DNA from: Neoroseomonas lacus
Lineage (GTDB): Bacteria > Pseudomonadota > Alphaproteobacteria > Acetobacterales > Acetobacteraceae
Direction of reading: 5' to 3'
DNA: 64,000 nucleotides
Assembly (NCBI RefSeq): GCF_014644535.1
Contig: NZ_BMKW01000015.1
Span: 100,441 to 164,440, forward strand
Numbering within the stretch: the first letter of the stretch is position 1; each line of letters begins with the position of its first letter. The translations under genes were made by a program, and so were the position numbers. The notes under the pieces were generated by a model that saw only the letters and a list, made by a program, of their open reading frames with translations, was not told where the DNA came from and made no database searches. This document shows, piece after piece, positions 26,034 through 34,346 of the stretch.

Positions 26034-27800
26034 TCACGGGCGCAGACGGATCCGCCGATAGGCCGCTTCCATCCGCGCCGCGAACCCGGCCGCATCCCCA
26101 AGACTGCGCGCCCAGGCGTCACCGGCCAAAGCCACCCGCGCCGCCGCATGCCGTGCCGGATTCGTCGCGAGCGCAATGGCCTTCGCCACATACGCCTCGA
26201 GCGTCGTCGCAATGCCGTCCGTGGTGCCGACGGCTGTCAGCAGGCTAGCCGCCATGCGCGAGGCGAAGGCGCGACCGGCGAGGGTGACGATCGGCAGCCC
26301 CATGCGCAGCGCGTCTGAGGCTACAGTCCCCGCATTGTAGGGGAAGGTATCGAGAAACAGATCCGCGATGCCGAGCCGCGCCAGATAGTGTTGCGGATCG
26401 CAGCGTGACGCGAAGACGAGCCGCTCGGCGGCGATGCCGGCCGCCATGGCCTGCTGGCGCAGATTGGCGATGCCCGTCGCATTGTCCTCGGTCAGCCACA
26501 GCAGGGCGCGCGGCGCGGCGTGCAGGATCGCCATCCAGGCGGCGAAGACATCGGGCGTGATCTTGTAGAAGTTGTTGAAGCAGCACAGCAGGAAGGCATC
26601 CTCGGGCAGGCCTTCCGTCGCGCGCGACACCACCGGCAGCGCCTGGGTGCGCCCGTCATTGGCCTGGTAGCACCCATCGATCGGCAGTGGCCGCGGCGCG
26701 TAATGCGCGGCCTTGTCGCACGGCACCGTGACCGCGTCGCAAATCATCCAATCGAGCTCCGGCAATGGCACCGGCCCGACATAGCCGAGATAGGTCACCT
26801 GCACCGGCGCCGGCTTCCAGCGCAGCGCACCGAGCCGCGCCCCCGCGGTCAACCCGTTCAGGTCGATCAGGATGTCGATCTCATCGGCGCGGATGCGGCG
26901 CGCCGCCGCCTCCTCCGACAGATGGCCGACCGGGACGTGATGGTCGAGCGCGGAGATTATGCGCCGGCGCAGATCGCTGCCATCCTCCGGCGTGGAGCAA
27001 TAGCCGAACACCTCGAACTGCGAACGGTCATGGCGTTCCAGCAGCTCGACGATCAGAAATCCCATTGCATGGCGGCAGAAATCCGAGGAGAGATAGCCCA
27101 CCCGGATACGGTCATGTGCGTAGCCTGGCGCCGGCGCCAGGCGTTCGGGCGCCGGCGCCACCTTCCGGGTGATCCAGGCCTCGCCGATGCGGCGTTGCAG
27201 GGCGGGGTCATCGGTCAACGCCAAGGCGCCCAACGGGCCGCCCTGCAAAGCCAACGACTCGGCGCTCAGGCCGGGAATGCCATCGCGATGCAGCGGCCAC
27301 AGGCAGGCCTTCTGCCGCAGATGCGCCCAATGCTGGATGACATCGGGCTGTCGCGGGTAGGTCAGCAGGCTGGCATGCAGTACCTGTTCGGCCGCTGCGT
27401 AGTCCTTGCGGGATTCGAGCAACCGGCCGCGGTGATTCAGCAAGGCGGTGCGCGCCGCATCCGGCTGTACCGCGTCGCGCCACAAGGCGAGCGCTTCTTC
27501 CAGCCGCCCTTCCGCTTCGAGCGCCAGCCCCAGATTGACCGTGGCCTGGTGCAGATCCGGCTTCAGCGCGAGCGCCTGCCGATAGGCGATCATCGCCGTC
27601 GCACGCTCGCCGGTGCCGCTCAGCAGCGCGCCGAGATTGAACCACGCGGCGAAACGCTGCGGCGAGACAGGATTCGCCGCCAGCCAGGCTTGGTACGCCG
27701 CGATGGCCTGGCTGGGCGGCAGCGACTCCAGCCCCGGCATCAACGCTTCCAGCGGCAGCCCCACCAGGGTGATGGGCGATACGGCGTCAAGCGGGGCCAT
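26034..27800 (-). CDS. TPR-containing SPINDLY/OGT-type glycosyltransferase (GT41), second copy
   Basis: 588 residues. N-terminal TPR units (YQAWLAANP, WFNLGALLSGTGERATAMIAYRQALALKPD, LGLALEAEGRLEEALALWRDA; about 30-130) lead to a GT41 domain (about 220-588). The GT41 domain has RIRVGYLSSDFCRH (OGT-type His), IDILIDLNGLTAGAR, VTYLGYVGP, CCFNNFYKITPDVF (UDP-contacting Lys) and LFLDTFPYNAGTVASDALRMGLP. The last segment lacks the HTT found in its neighbour, a difference at the nucleotide-sugar site. The ATG at 27800 lies 2 nt after the upstream GT41 gene; longer upstream reading frame is a shadow. Cytoplasmic, transfers a sugar to Ser/Thr (or Asn) of proteins. Confidence 0.9.
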   Translation of the reverse strand: MAPLDAVSPITLVGLPLEALMPGLESLPPSQAIAAYQAWLAANPVSPQRFAAWFNLGALLSGTGERATAMIAYRQALALKPDLHQATVNLGLALEAEGRLEEALALWRDAVQPDAARTALLNHRGRLLESRKDYAAAEQVLHASLLTYPRQPDVIQHWAHLRQKACLWPLHRDGIPGLSAESLALQGGPLGALALTDDPALQRRIGEAWITRKVAPAPERLAPAPGYAHDRIRVGYLSSDFCRHAMGFLIVELLERHDRSQFEVFGYCSTPEDGSDLRRRIISALDHHVPVGHLSEEAAARRIRADEIDILIDLNGLTAGARLGALRWKPAPVQVTYLGYVGPVPLPELDWMICDAVTVPCDKAAHYAPRPLPIDGCYQANDGRTQALPVVSRATEGLPEDAFLLCCFNNFYKITPDVFAAWMAILHAAPRALLWLTEDNATGIANLRQQAMAAGIAAERLVFASRCDPQHYLARLGIADLFLDTFPYNAGTVASDALRMGLPIVTLAGRAFASRMAASLLTAVGTTDGIATTLEAYVAKAIALATNPARHAAARVALAGDAWARSLGDAAGFAARMEAAYRRIRLRP

Positions 27801-27802
27801 GG

Positions 27803-29773
27803 TCAACGTCCCCCCTGCAGCCGTGAATCCGGCGCCAAAGCCGCATAGGCATCGCGCCGCGCCATCGCCGCGCGCCAACGCTCGCTGTAGTCGGGCACGA
27901 AGGACGTCTCCGCCGTCTCGTGATCCATCGTCGCCCCAAGCTCGAGATAGGTGTCGAGATTCACCAGATTCGGCCGCGGCAGCCTTCCCGCGGCGAAGTC
28001 CGCCCACATGCCGTGGAACAACGTCTCCAACTCCCGCACCAGGCGCGGCGTGTCGAACAGCAACGCGGTGCCGCGCGCGGCGACCAGGCGGTCCCGATAA
28101 GGCGCCAGCGCGGCACGGTCGCGCCCGAAGGCGATGGCGCGGGCGACATACTCTTCGGCCGAGTTGCAGACGAATTCCGGCAATCCCGCCGCATGGACCA
28201 GACTGGCGCAAACCCGACCGGCGAAGCCGCGCCCGGGCACGGTCAGCACCGGCACGCCCATCCACAATGAATCCGATGCGGTGGTATGCGCGCCATACGG
28301 AAAGGTATCGAGGAACAAGTCGGCCAGCGGATAGCGCGCAAGATGGTCATGCCCGCCCATGATCGGCGCGAAGACCAGGCGCTCGGGCGCGATGCCCGCT
28401 TCCGCCGCGCGGGCACGCAGCCGGTCCTCCACCTCGTCGCAGGATTTCAGCAGCCAGAGCACGCTGTCCGGCACGTCGCGCAATATCGCCATCCATCGTG
28501 CGAAGACGAAGGGCGTGACCTTCTGCGTGCCGTTGAAGGAACAGAACACCGTCGCGTCCTCGGGCAGGCCATGCTCGGCGCGGCTTGTCGCGGCGCGCGT
28601 CGGCCGATGCCGGTCATTAGGCTGGTAGCAGGATAGGCGGACGACCGTCTCGGAATAGAAACCCTCGCTGCCCGCCGGCACGATATGCGGATCAGCGATG
28701 ATGTAGTGGTGGCAGGCACTGCCCATGCTGCCCGGATAGCCGAGCCAGTTGACGATGATCGGCGCCGGCCGGCGCGTCAGCAGCCGCGACCGTGCGCTGC
28801 GCGTATGCCCGTTCACATCGACGAGGATGTCGACGCCATCGGCCAGGATCACGGCCTCCGCCGCCGTGTCATCAAGTGCTGCGATGTCGCGCCAATGCTC
28901 GACGCTGTCGCGGATGCGCGCCTTGGTCGCGTCCTCCTGCGGGATGCCGCAGTAATAGGCGAAGACCTCGAGCGTGCCGCGGTCATGCAGCCCGAACATC
29001 TCCGCCATCAGCGAGCCGATCGCATGTTCGCGCAGGTCGGAGGAAAGGTAGCCGATGCGCAGCCGCCGACCGGGGATCTCGGCGCGGCGCTCGCGAAAAT
29101 CCGCCTCGGTGTGGAAGCTGGCGGGCGGGCCGACATCCTCGCGCATATGTGCCGCGGCGACGGCGAGCTGCAGCCACGGATCATCAGCGAAGCAGGCCAT
29201 GCTCAGTGGCGCGATCCGCCGCAGCAGCGCCGCGCGGTCGTGCCCGGCGACCGAAGTCAACAACGGCCACTGGCATTGCCGCTGCCGCAGGCTGATCCAG
29301 TGTTGCACCACATCCCGTTGCCAGGGCGTCAGCTCGGCCACCTGGCGCAGCGCGTCCTCCGCCTGTGCCAGCTGCCGCCCGCCCTCCAGCACCTGCGCCA
29401 TCTGCTTCAGCGCGCTGGCCTTGTAGGCGACGGTCTCGCCACTGACGCCACCGAGGCTGGTCGAAACATGCGCCCAATGCCCATAGGCTTGGACCTTCGC
29501 GCCCAACCGTTCGCAGGCGGCACCGAGATTGATGTAGGGCGGCAGGAAATCCGGCCGCCGCGCGATGGCCGCGCTGAAAGCCTCGACGGCGCCATGCAGG
29601 TCGCCGGCATCGGCGAGCAGCACGCCGCGATTGAAATGCACCGCATGGAGCAGCCCGTCATCCGGGTTCTGCGCCGCCCAGTCGCGATAGAGTTCCGCCG
29701 CCAACGCCCCCTGGCCCGAGCCCGCCAGGGCCTGCGCGCTGCCAACCAGTTCGGCGATGCCCATTTTGGCCAT
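27803..29773 (-). CDS. TPR-containing SPINDLY/OGT-type glycosyltransferase (GT41), first copy
   Basis: 656 residues. TPR units at the N-terminus (LYRDWAAQNPDDGLLHAVHFN, GVLLADAGDLHGAVEAFSAAIARRPD, NLGAACERLG) and a GT41 catalytic region from about 230. Landmarks: RLRIGYLSSDLREHAIGSLM (catalytic-base-type His), ILVDVNGHTRSARS, VNWLGYPGSMGS, CSFNGTQKVTPFVF (UDP-site Lys) and LFLDTFPYGAHTTASDSLWMG, which keeps the OGT HTT-type motif. The ATG at 29773 has AGGGAG 9 nt upstream. It starts 50 bp after the end of the giant Thr-rich repeat protein gene, same strand. That gene is the obvious candidate acceptor. Confidence 0.92.
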   Translation of the reverse strand: MAKMGIAELVGSAQALAGSGQGALAAELYRDWAAQNPDDGLLHAVHFNRGVLLADAGDLHGAVEAFSAAIARRPDFLPPYINLGAACERLGAKVQAYGHWAHVSTSLGGVSGETVAYKASALKQMAQVLEGGRQLAQAEDALRQVAELTPWQRDVVQHWISLRQRQCQWPLLTSVAGHDRAALLRRIAPLSMACFADDPWLQLAVAAAHMREDVGPPASFHTEADFRERRAEIPGRRLRIGYLSSDLREHAIGSLMAEMFGLHDRGTLEVFAYYCGIPQEDATKARIRDSVEHWRDIAALDDTAAEAVILADGVDILVDVNGHTRSARSRLLTRRPAPIIVNWLGYPGSMGSACHHYIIADPHIVPAGSEGFYSETVVRLSCYQPNDRHRPTRAATSRAEHGLPEDATVFCSFNGTQKVTPFVFARWMAILRDVPDSVLWLLKSCDEVEDRLRARAAEAGIAPERLVFAPIMGGHDHLARYPLADLFLDTFPYGAHTTASDSLWMGVPVLTVPGRGFAGRVCASLVHAAGLPEFVCNSAEEYVARAIAFGRDRAALAPYRDRLVAARGTALLFDTPRLVRELETLFHGMWADFAAGRLPRPNLVNLDTYLELGATMDHETAETSFVPDYSERWRAAMARRDAYAALAPDSRLQGGR

Positions 29774-29822
29774 GCCGTCATCTCCCTTCGTGGTCTCCGC
29801 GGGGCCGAACCGGGCCCCGCAC

Positions 29823-32800
29823 TCAGGCAAACAGCGCGTTGGCCTGTGCCGTGGTCATGGCGCCGATCTGGGTGGTGGTGAAGCCGGCCACCTGGACATC
29901 GGTCAGGGCGGCGATGTCGCTGGTCTCCAGCGCGCCAACCTGCGTGGTCGTGAAGGCGGCGATCTGCGCGGTCGTCAGCCCGGCCACCTGCGTCGTGGTC
30001 AGCGCGACGACCCCGGTCGTCGTCAGTGCCGTGATCTGCGTGGTGGTGAGCGCGCCGATCTGGCTCGACCCGAGGCCGGCCTCCTGCGTCGTCGTCAATA
30101 CGCCGATGCCGGTGGTGGTCAGCGCCGCGACCTGGGTCTCGGTCAGCGCGGCGATCTGCGTCGAGGTCAGCGCGCCGATCTGCGTCGTGTTCAGCACGGC
30201 GATGTCGGTCGATTCGATGCCACGTACCTGCGTCACACCCATCGCGCCGATCTGCGTCGTGGTCAGCACGCCGACCTGCGTCGTGGTCAGTGCCGCCACC
30301 TGTGACGAGCTGAGCGCGCGCACCTGTGTCGTGCCGAGCCCGCCGACCTGCGTCGTGGTCAGGATGCCGAGTTGGGTGGTGGTCAGGCCACCAACCTGGA
30401 TGCTGGTCAGCGCCGCGATCTGCGTCGTGGTCAACGCCCCCACCTGCGTCGTGGTCAGCGCGCCCAACAGGCTGCCCGTCAGCCCGCCGATCTGCGTCGT
30501 GTTCAGCACGGCGAGGTCGGTCGTCTCCATCGCGCGGACCTGGGTGGTATTGAGCCCACCGATCGCCGTCCGCGTCAGCCCGCCGACCTGCGTCGTGCTC
30601 AAGGCGGCGAGGTCGGTTGTCTCGATGCCGAGCACCTGCGTCAGCGTCAGCGTGGCGATCTGTGTCGTGGTCAGGGCGCCGATCTGCGTCGTGGTCAGCG
30701 CCGCGACCTGGGCCGAGGTCAGCCCGCGGAACTGCGTCGTCCCGAGCGCCGCGACTTGCGTGGTGGTCAAGGCACCCACCTGCGTCGTGCTGAGGGCCGC
30801 GACCTGGGTGGAGGCAAGACCCCCGAGCTGCGTCGTCGTCAGCACCCCGACCTGCGTGGTGCTCAACGCCGCGACCTGCGTCGTGGAGAGGCCGCGCAGC
30901 TGCGTCGTGGTCAACGTGACGAGATCGGTCGTCTCCAGCGCCGTTACCTGGGTGGAGGCCAGACCGGCGATCTGCGCACTGCCGAGGCCGGCGACCTGGG
31001 TGGTGGTCAGCCCGGCGACATCGGTGGTGTCGAGCCCGCGCAGCTGGGCCGTCGACAATCCGGCCACCTGTGTCGAGAACAGCGCCCCCAGCATGGTCGT
31101 GGTCAGCGCCGAGACCTGCGTCGAGGTCAGGCCCGTGATCTGCGTCGTGGTCAGCGCGGCAACCTGGGTGGTGGTCAGCGCGCCCACCTGCGTCGTCGTC
31201 AGGCTGCCGAGCTGCGGCGCCGTGAGGCCGCGAACCTGCGTCGTGGTCAGCACGGCGAGGTCGGTGGTCTCCAACCCTCGCAGCTGCGTCGTGCTCAGCA
31301 CGACGAGTTGCGTGGTGCTCAGCGCGCCAACCTGGGTGGTGGTCAGCGCCGCGATGTCGGAGGTCTCAAGTCCGATGACCTGCGTGACCCGCAGCCCCGC
31401 GACCTGAGTGGTGGTCAGCGCGGCGACCTGCGTCGTGGTCAAGGCCCCGACCCGGTCGGCCGCGAGCCCGCCAAGGCTCGTGGTGCCGATCGCGCCGAGC
31501 TGCGTCGTGGTCAGGGCCGCCACCTGCGTCGTGGTCAGCCCACCGAGCTGTGTCGAGGTCAGGGCCGCCACCTGCGTGGTGGTGAGCGCACCGACCTGCG
31601 TGGTGTTCAGGCCGCTCACCTGGCTGCTGGCCAGGCCACGGATCTGCGTCGTGGTCAGCACGGCGAGGTCGGTCGTCTCAAGCCCGACCAACTGGGTGGT
31701 GGTCAGCGCAGCCACCTGCGTCGAGGTCAGTCCGCCCACTTGGGTGGTCGAGAGCGCGGCGATATCCGTGGTGTTGAGCCCACGCACCTGTGCCGCTGTA
31801 AGCCCGCCGACCTGAGTGCTGGTCAGCGCGCCGATCTGCGTTGTCGTCAGGCCAGCGACCTGGGTGGTGGTCAGCCCGACGATCTGCGAGGTGGCGAGCG
31901 CGGCAACCTGCGTCGTGGTCAGCGCGCCGACCTGGGTGGTGGTCAGCCCGCCGAGCTGGGCCGAGGTCAGGCCGCGGATCTGCGTTGTGGTCAGCACGGC
32001 GATGTCGGTCGTCTCCATGCCGCGCAGCTGGGTGGTGGTCAACGCCGCAAGCTGGGTGCTCGACAGCGCGCCGATCTGTGTCGTGCTCAGCGCCGCCACA
32101 TCAGTACTTTCGAGCGCGGCGACGCGGGTGACGGACAGGCCCGCGACCTGCGTGGTGGTCAGCGCGGCGACCTGCGTCGTGCTCAGGCCGGCCACCTGGG
32201 AGGCGGTCAGCCCCAGCAGCTGCGTCGTCGTCAGGGTCACCAAGTCGGTGGTCTCGAGCGCCGCCATCTGCGTGGTGGACAGCCCACCCAGCTGCGTCGC
32301 GGACAGGCCGCCAACCTGCGTCGTCGTCAGCGCGACGATATCCGTGGTGGTGAGGCCGGCCAGCTGCGCCGTTCTCAGCGCTCGGATCTGGCTGGAGGCC
32401 AGCGCACCCAACTGAGTGGTGGTCAGGCCGCCGATCTGCGTCGAGCTGAAGCCGATGATCTGCGTCGTGGCCAGGGAGCCGAGCTGCGTGGTGGTCAGTG
32501 CCGCCACCTGCGTCGTGGTCAGGGCGCCAAGCTGCGTCGCGGCGAGCCCGTGCAGCTGTGTCGTGGTCAGCACCGCCAGGTCGGTGGTCTCAAGCCCCCG
32601 CATCTGGGTGGTGGACAAGGCAGCGGCCTGCGTGCTGGTCAGCGCGCCAATCTGTGTCGTGCTCAGCGCCGCGATGTCGGTGCTTTCAAGGCCGGCCACC
32701 TGCGCCGTGCTCAGGGCGGCCACCTGTGTCGTGGTCAGCGCGGCCACCTGGGTGGTGGTCAGCGCGCCTATGCCCGATGCCGCGATGCCGCGGATCTGCG

Positions 32801-34172
32801 TCGTATTCAACACCGCGAGGTCGGTGGTCTCGAACCCGCCGATCTGGGTGGTGGTCAGCGCGGCCATCTGCGTCGTGTTCAGGCCACCCACCTGGGTGGT
32901 AGTCAGCGCGGCGATATCGGTGGTGTTGAGCCCGCGAATCTGCGCCGCGGTCAAGGCCGTGATCTGCGTCGTGGTCAGCGCACCGATCTGCGTCGTGGTG
33001 AGGACGCCGATCTGTGTCGTGGCCAGCCCGATGAGCTGCGACGTGGCGAGCGAGGCCACCTGTGTCGTGGTCAGCGCCGCGACCTGCGTGGTCGACAACG
33101 CGGCGAGCTTGGACGCGCCGAGGCCGCGGATCTGCGTCGTGGTCAGCACGGCGAGGTCGGTCGTCTCCAACGCCCGGACCTGCGCCGTGGTGAACGCGGC
33201 GACCTGGGTGCTGGACAGCGCGCCGACCTGGGTGGTGCTGAGCGCCACGACATCGGTGGTGTTCAGCGCCGCGACCACGCGCGCGACCAGGCCGGCAACC
33301 TGCGTCGTCGTCAGCGCGCCGACTTGCGTCGTGGTCAGCGCATCAACCTGCGCGGTGGACAGGCCAAGCAGTTGCGTGGTCGTCAGCGTGGCGACATCGG
33401 TCGTCTCGAGCGCGCGGATCTGCGTCGTGGTCAGCGAGAAGATCTGCGTGCTGCCCAGCCCGGCGAACTGGGTGGTGGTCAGCGCGGCGATGTCGGTGGT
33501 GTTGAGGCCGCGCAGCTGCGCCGCGGAGAGCGCGCCCATCTGCGTCGAGGTCAACGCGCCGAGCTGCGTCGTGGTCAAGACCCCGACCTGGGTGGAGTTG
33601 AGCCCGGCGATCTGGGTGTTGGTCAGGGCGCCGACCTGGGTGGTGGTGAGCGCGCCGACCTGGGTGGTGTTCAGCGCGGCGACCTGCGCCGAGGACAGGC
33701 CACGGATCTGGGTGGTTGTGAGCACCGCGAGGTCGGTGGTCTCGAGCGCCCGCGCCTGCGTCGTGGTCAGCGCGGCGATCTGCGTGGTGGACAACGCACC
33801 GACCTGCGTCGTCGTCAGCGCCGCGATGTCCGAGGTCTCGAGGCCCAGGACCTGGGTACCGAGCAGCGCGCCGACTTGCGTCGTCGTCAGGGCGCCGACC
33901 TGGGTCGTGGTCAGGGCGCCGACCTGGCTGCCGGTCAGCGCCCGGATCTGCGTCGTGTTCAATACCGCGAGGTCGGTCGTCTCGAGCGCCGCGACCTGCG
34001 TCACCTTCAGTGCAGCGATCTGCGTCGCCTTCAACACGGCGACCTGCGTCGTCGTCAGCGCCACGATCTGCGTCGTCGCGAGGCCGATGATGTCGGATGT
34101 GGTGAGCCCGGCAATCGTCGTCGTGGTCAGACCCTGAATCTGCGTCGTGTTCAGGGAAGAAATGGTGGCCAT
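29823..34172 (-). CDS. giant protein of 180 tandem Thr-rich octapeptide repeats, putative type I-secreted surface protein
   Basis: 1449 residues: a six-residue head (MATISS), 180 uninterrupted 8-residue repeats (residues 7-1446), and a short hydrophobic end (LFA). The consensus is L-[TSN]-T-T-Q-[VIL]-[GA]-[AG]; a minority have Asp at position 5 and Glu or Asn at position 2 (LETTDLAV, LNTTDIAA). About three residues in ten are Thr. There is no Cys, Trp or Tyr, only three Lys, and one Pro. No Sec signal and no RTX (GGxGxD) repeats. The ATG at 34172 has GGAG 8 nt upstream; the frame extends to a TTG at 34190. It lies between type I secretion genes upstream and two GT41 glycosyltransferases downstream. 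I do not recognise the family. A beta-solenoid or other repetitive fold and an adhesive or surface-coat role are inference. Confidence 0.85.
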   Translation of the reverse strand: MATISSLNTTQIQGLTTTTIAGLTTSDIIGLATTQIVALTTTQVAVLKATQIAALKVTQVAALETTDLAVLNTTQIRALTGSQVGALTTTQVGALTTTQVGALLGTQVLGLETSDIAALTTTQVGALSTTQIAALTTTQARALETTDLAVLTTTQIRGLSSAQVAALNTTQVGALTTTQVGALTNTQIAGLNSTQVGVLTTTQLGALTSTQMGALSAAQLRGLNTTDIAALTTTQFAGLGSTQIFSLTTTQIRALETTDVATLTTTQLLGLSTAQVDALTTTQVGALTTTQVAGLVARVVAALNTTDVVALSTTQVGALSSTQVAAFTTAQVRALETTDLAVLTTTQIRGLGASKLAALSTTQVAALTTTQVASLATSQLIGLATTQIGVLTTTQIGALTTTQITALTAAQIRGLNTTDIAALTTTQVGGLNTTQMAALTTTQIGGFETTDLAVLNTTQIRGIAASGIGALTTTQVAALTTTQVAALSTAQVAGLESTDIAALSTTQIGALTSTQAAALSTTQMRGLETTDLAVLTTTQLHGLAATQLGALTTTQVAALTTTQLGSLATTQIIGFSSTQIGGLTTTQLGALASSQIRALRTAQLAGLTTTDIVALTTTQVGGLSATQLGGLSTTQMAALETTDLVTLTTTQLLGLTASQVAGLSTTQVAALTTTQVAGLSVTRVAALESTDVAALSTTQIGALSSTQLAALTTTQLRGMETTDIAVLTTTQIRGLTSAQLGGLTTTQVGALTTTQVAALATSQIVGLTTTQVAGLTTTQIGALTSTQVGGLTAAQVRGLNTTDIAALSTTQVGGLTSTQVAALTTTQLVGLETTDLAVLTTTQIRGLASSQVSGLNTTQVGALTTTQVAALTSTQLGGLTTTQVAALTTTQLGAIGTTSLGGLAADRVGALTTTQVAALTTTQVAGLRVTQVIGLETSDIAALTTTQVGALSTTQLVVLSTTQLRGLETTDLAVLTTTQVRGLTAPQLGSLTTTQVGALTTTQVAALTTTQITGLTSTQVSALTTTMLGALFSTQVAGLSTAQLRGLDTTDVAGLTTTQVAGLGSAQIAGLASTQVTALETTDLVTLTTTQLRGLSTTQVAALSTTQVGVLTTTQLGGLASTQVAALSTTQVGALTTTQVAALGTTQFRGLTSAQVAALTTTQIGALTTTQIATLTLTQVLGIETTDLAALSTTQVGGLTRTAIGGLNTTQVRAMETTDLAVLNTTQIGGLTGSLLGALTTTQVGALTTTQIAALTSIQVGGLTTTQLGILTTTQVGGLGTTQVRALSSSQVAALTTTQVGVLTTTQIGAMGVTQVRGIESTDIAVLNTTQIGALTSTQIAALTETQVAALTTTGIGVLTTTQEAGLGSSQIGALTTTQITALTTTGVVALTTTQVAGLTTAQIAAFTTTQVGALETSDIAALTDVQVAGFTTTQIGAMTTAQANALFA
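29835..34154 (-). repeat. 180 x 24-nt in-frame tandem repeats
   Basis: Each 24-nt unit encodes one octapeptide with no insertion or deletion across 4320 bp. Units differ mostly at third codon positions. The TTQV core is written both as ACC-ACC-CAG-GTG and as ACG-ACG-CAG-GTC, mixed along the array. The array is therefore old or shuffled, and held by selection on the protein. Confidence 0.9.
31539..33842 (-). repeat. higher-order 576-bp (24-octapeptide) super-repeat, four copies
   Basis: Counting octapeptides from the N-terminus, Asp-bearing units fall at 14, 18, 28, 32 | 38, 42, 52, 56 | 62, 66, 76, 80 | 86, 90, 100, 104. The spacing pattern is 4-10-4-6, repeating every 24 units. Other unit variants follow the same register: units 23, 47, 71 and 95 read LTNTQIAG, LATSQLIG, LATTQIIG and LATSQIVG. 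After unit 104 one gap per period lengthens to 13 (117, 121, 131, 135, 148, 152, 165). Confidence 0.8.
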
Positions 34173-34346
34173 CGCGCACACTCCGAGCAAGCCGGCGTCC
34201 GTGATGGACAGCGGCGGCCGCCCTTGGTTTTGGGCAGCGACGTCGACCCCCGGCCTGGACGTCTTGTCGCCCCGGTGTCTTCCTCACCATGCGGGGCACA
34301 CCGTTTCCCGACCGTAAACGGCGGCCCGGAAAGGCGCCGGTCGGCC

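Noticed and set aside
29835..34154. Could the 24-nt repeats be a CRISPR array?
   Set aside because: Units are contiguous without spacers, vary in sequence, stay in frame and encode a consistent peptide; there are no cas genes.
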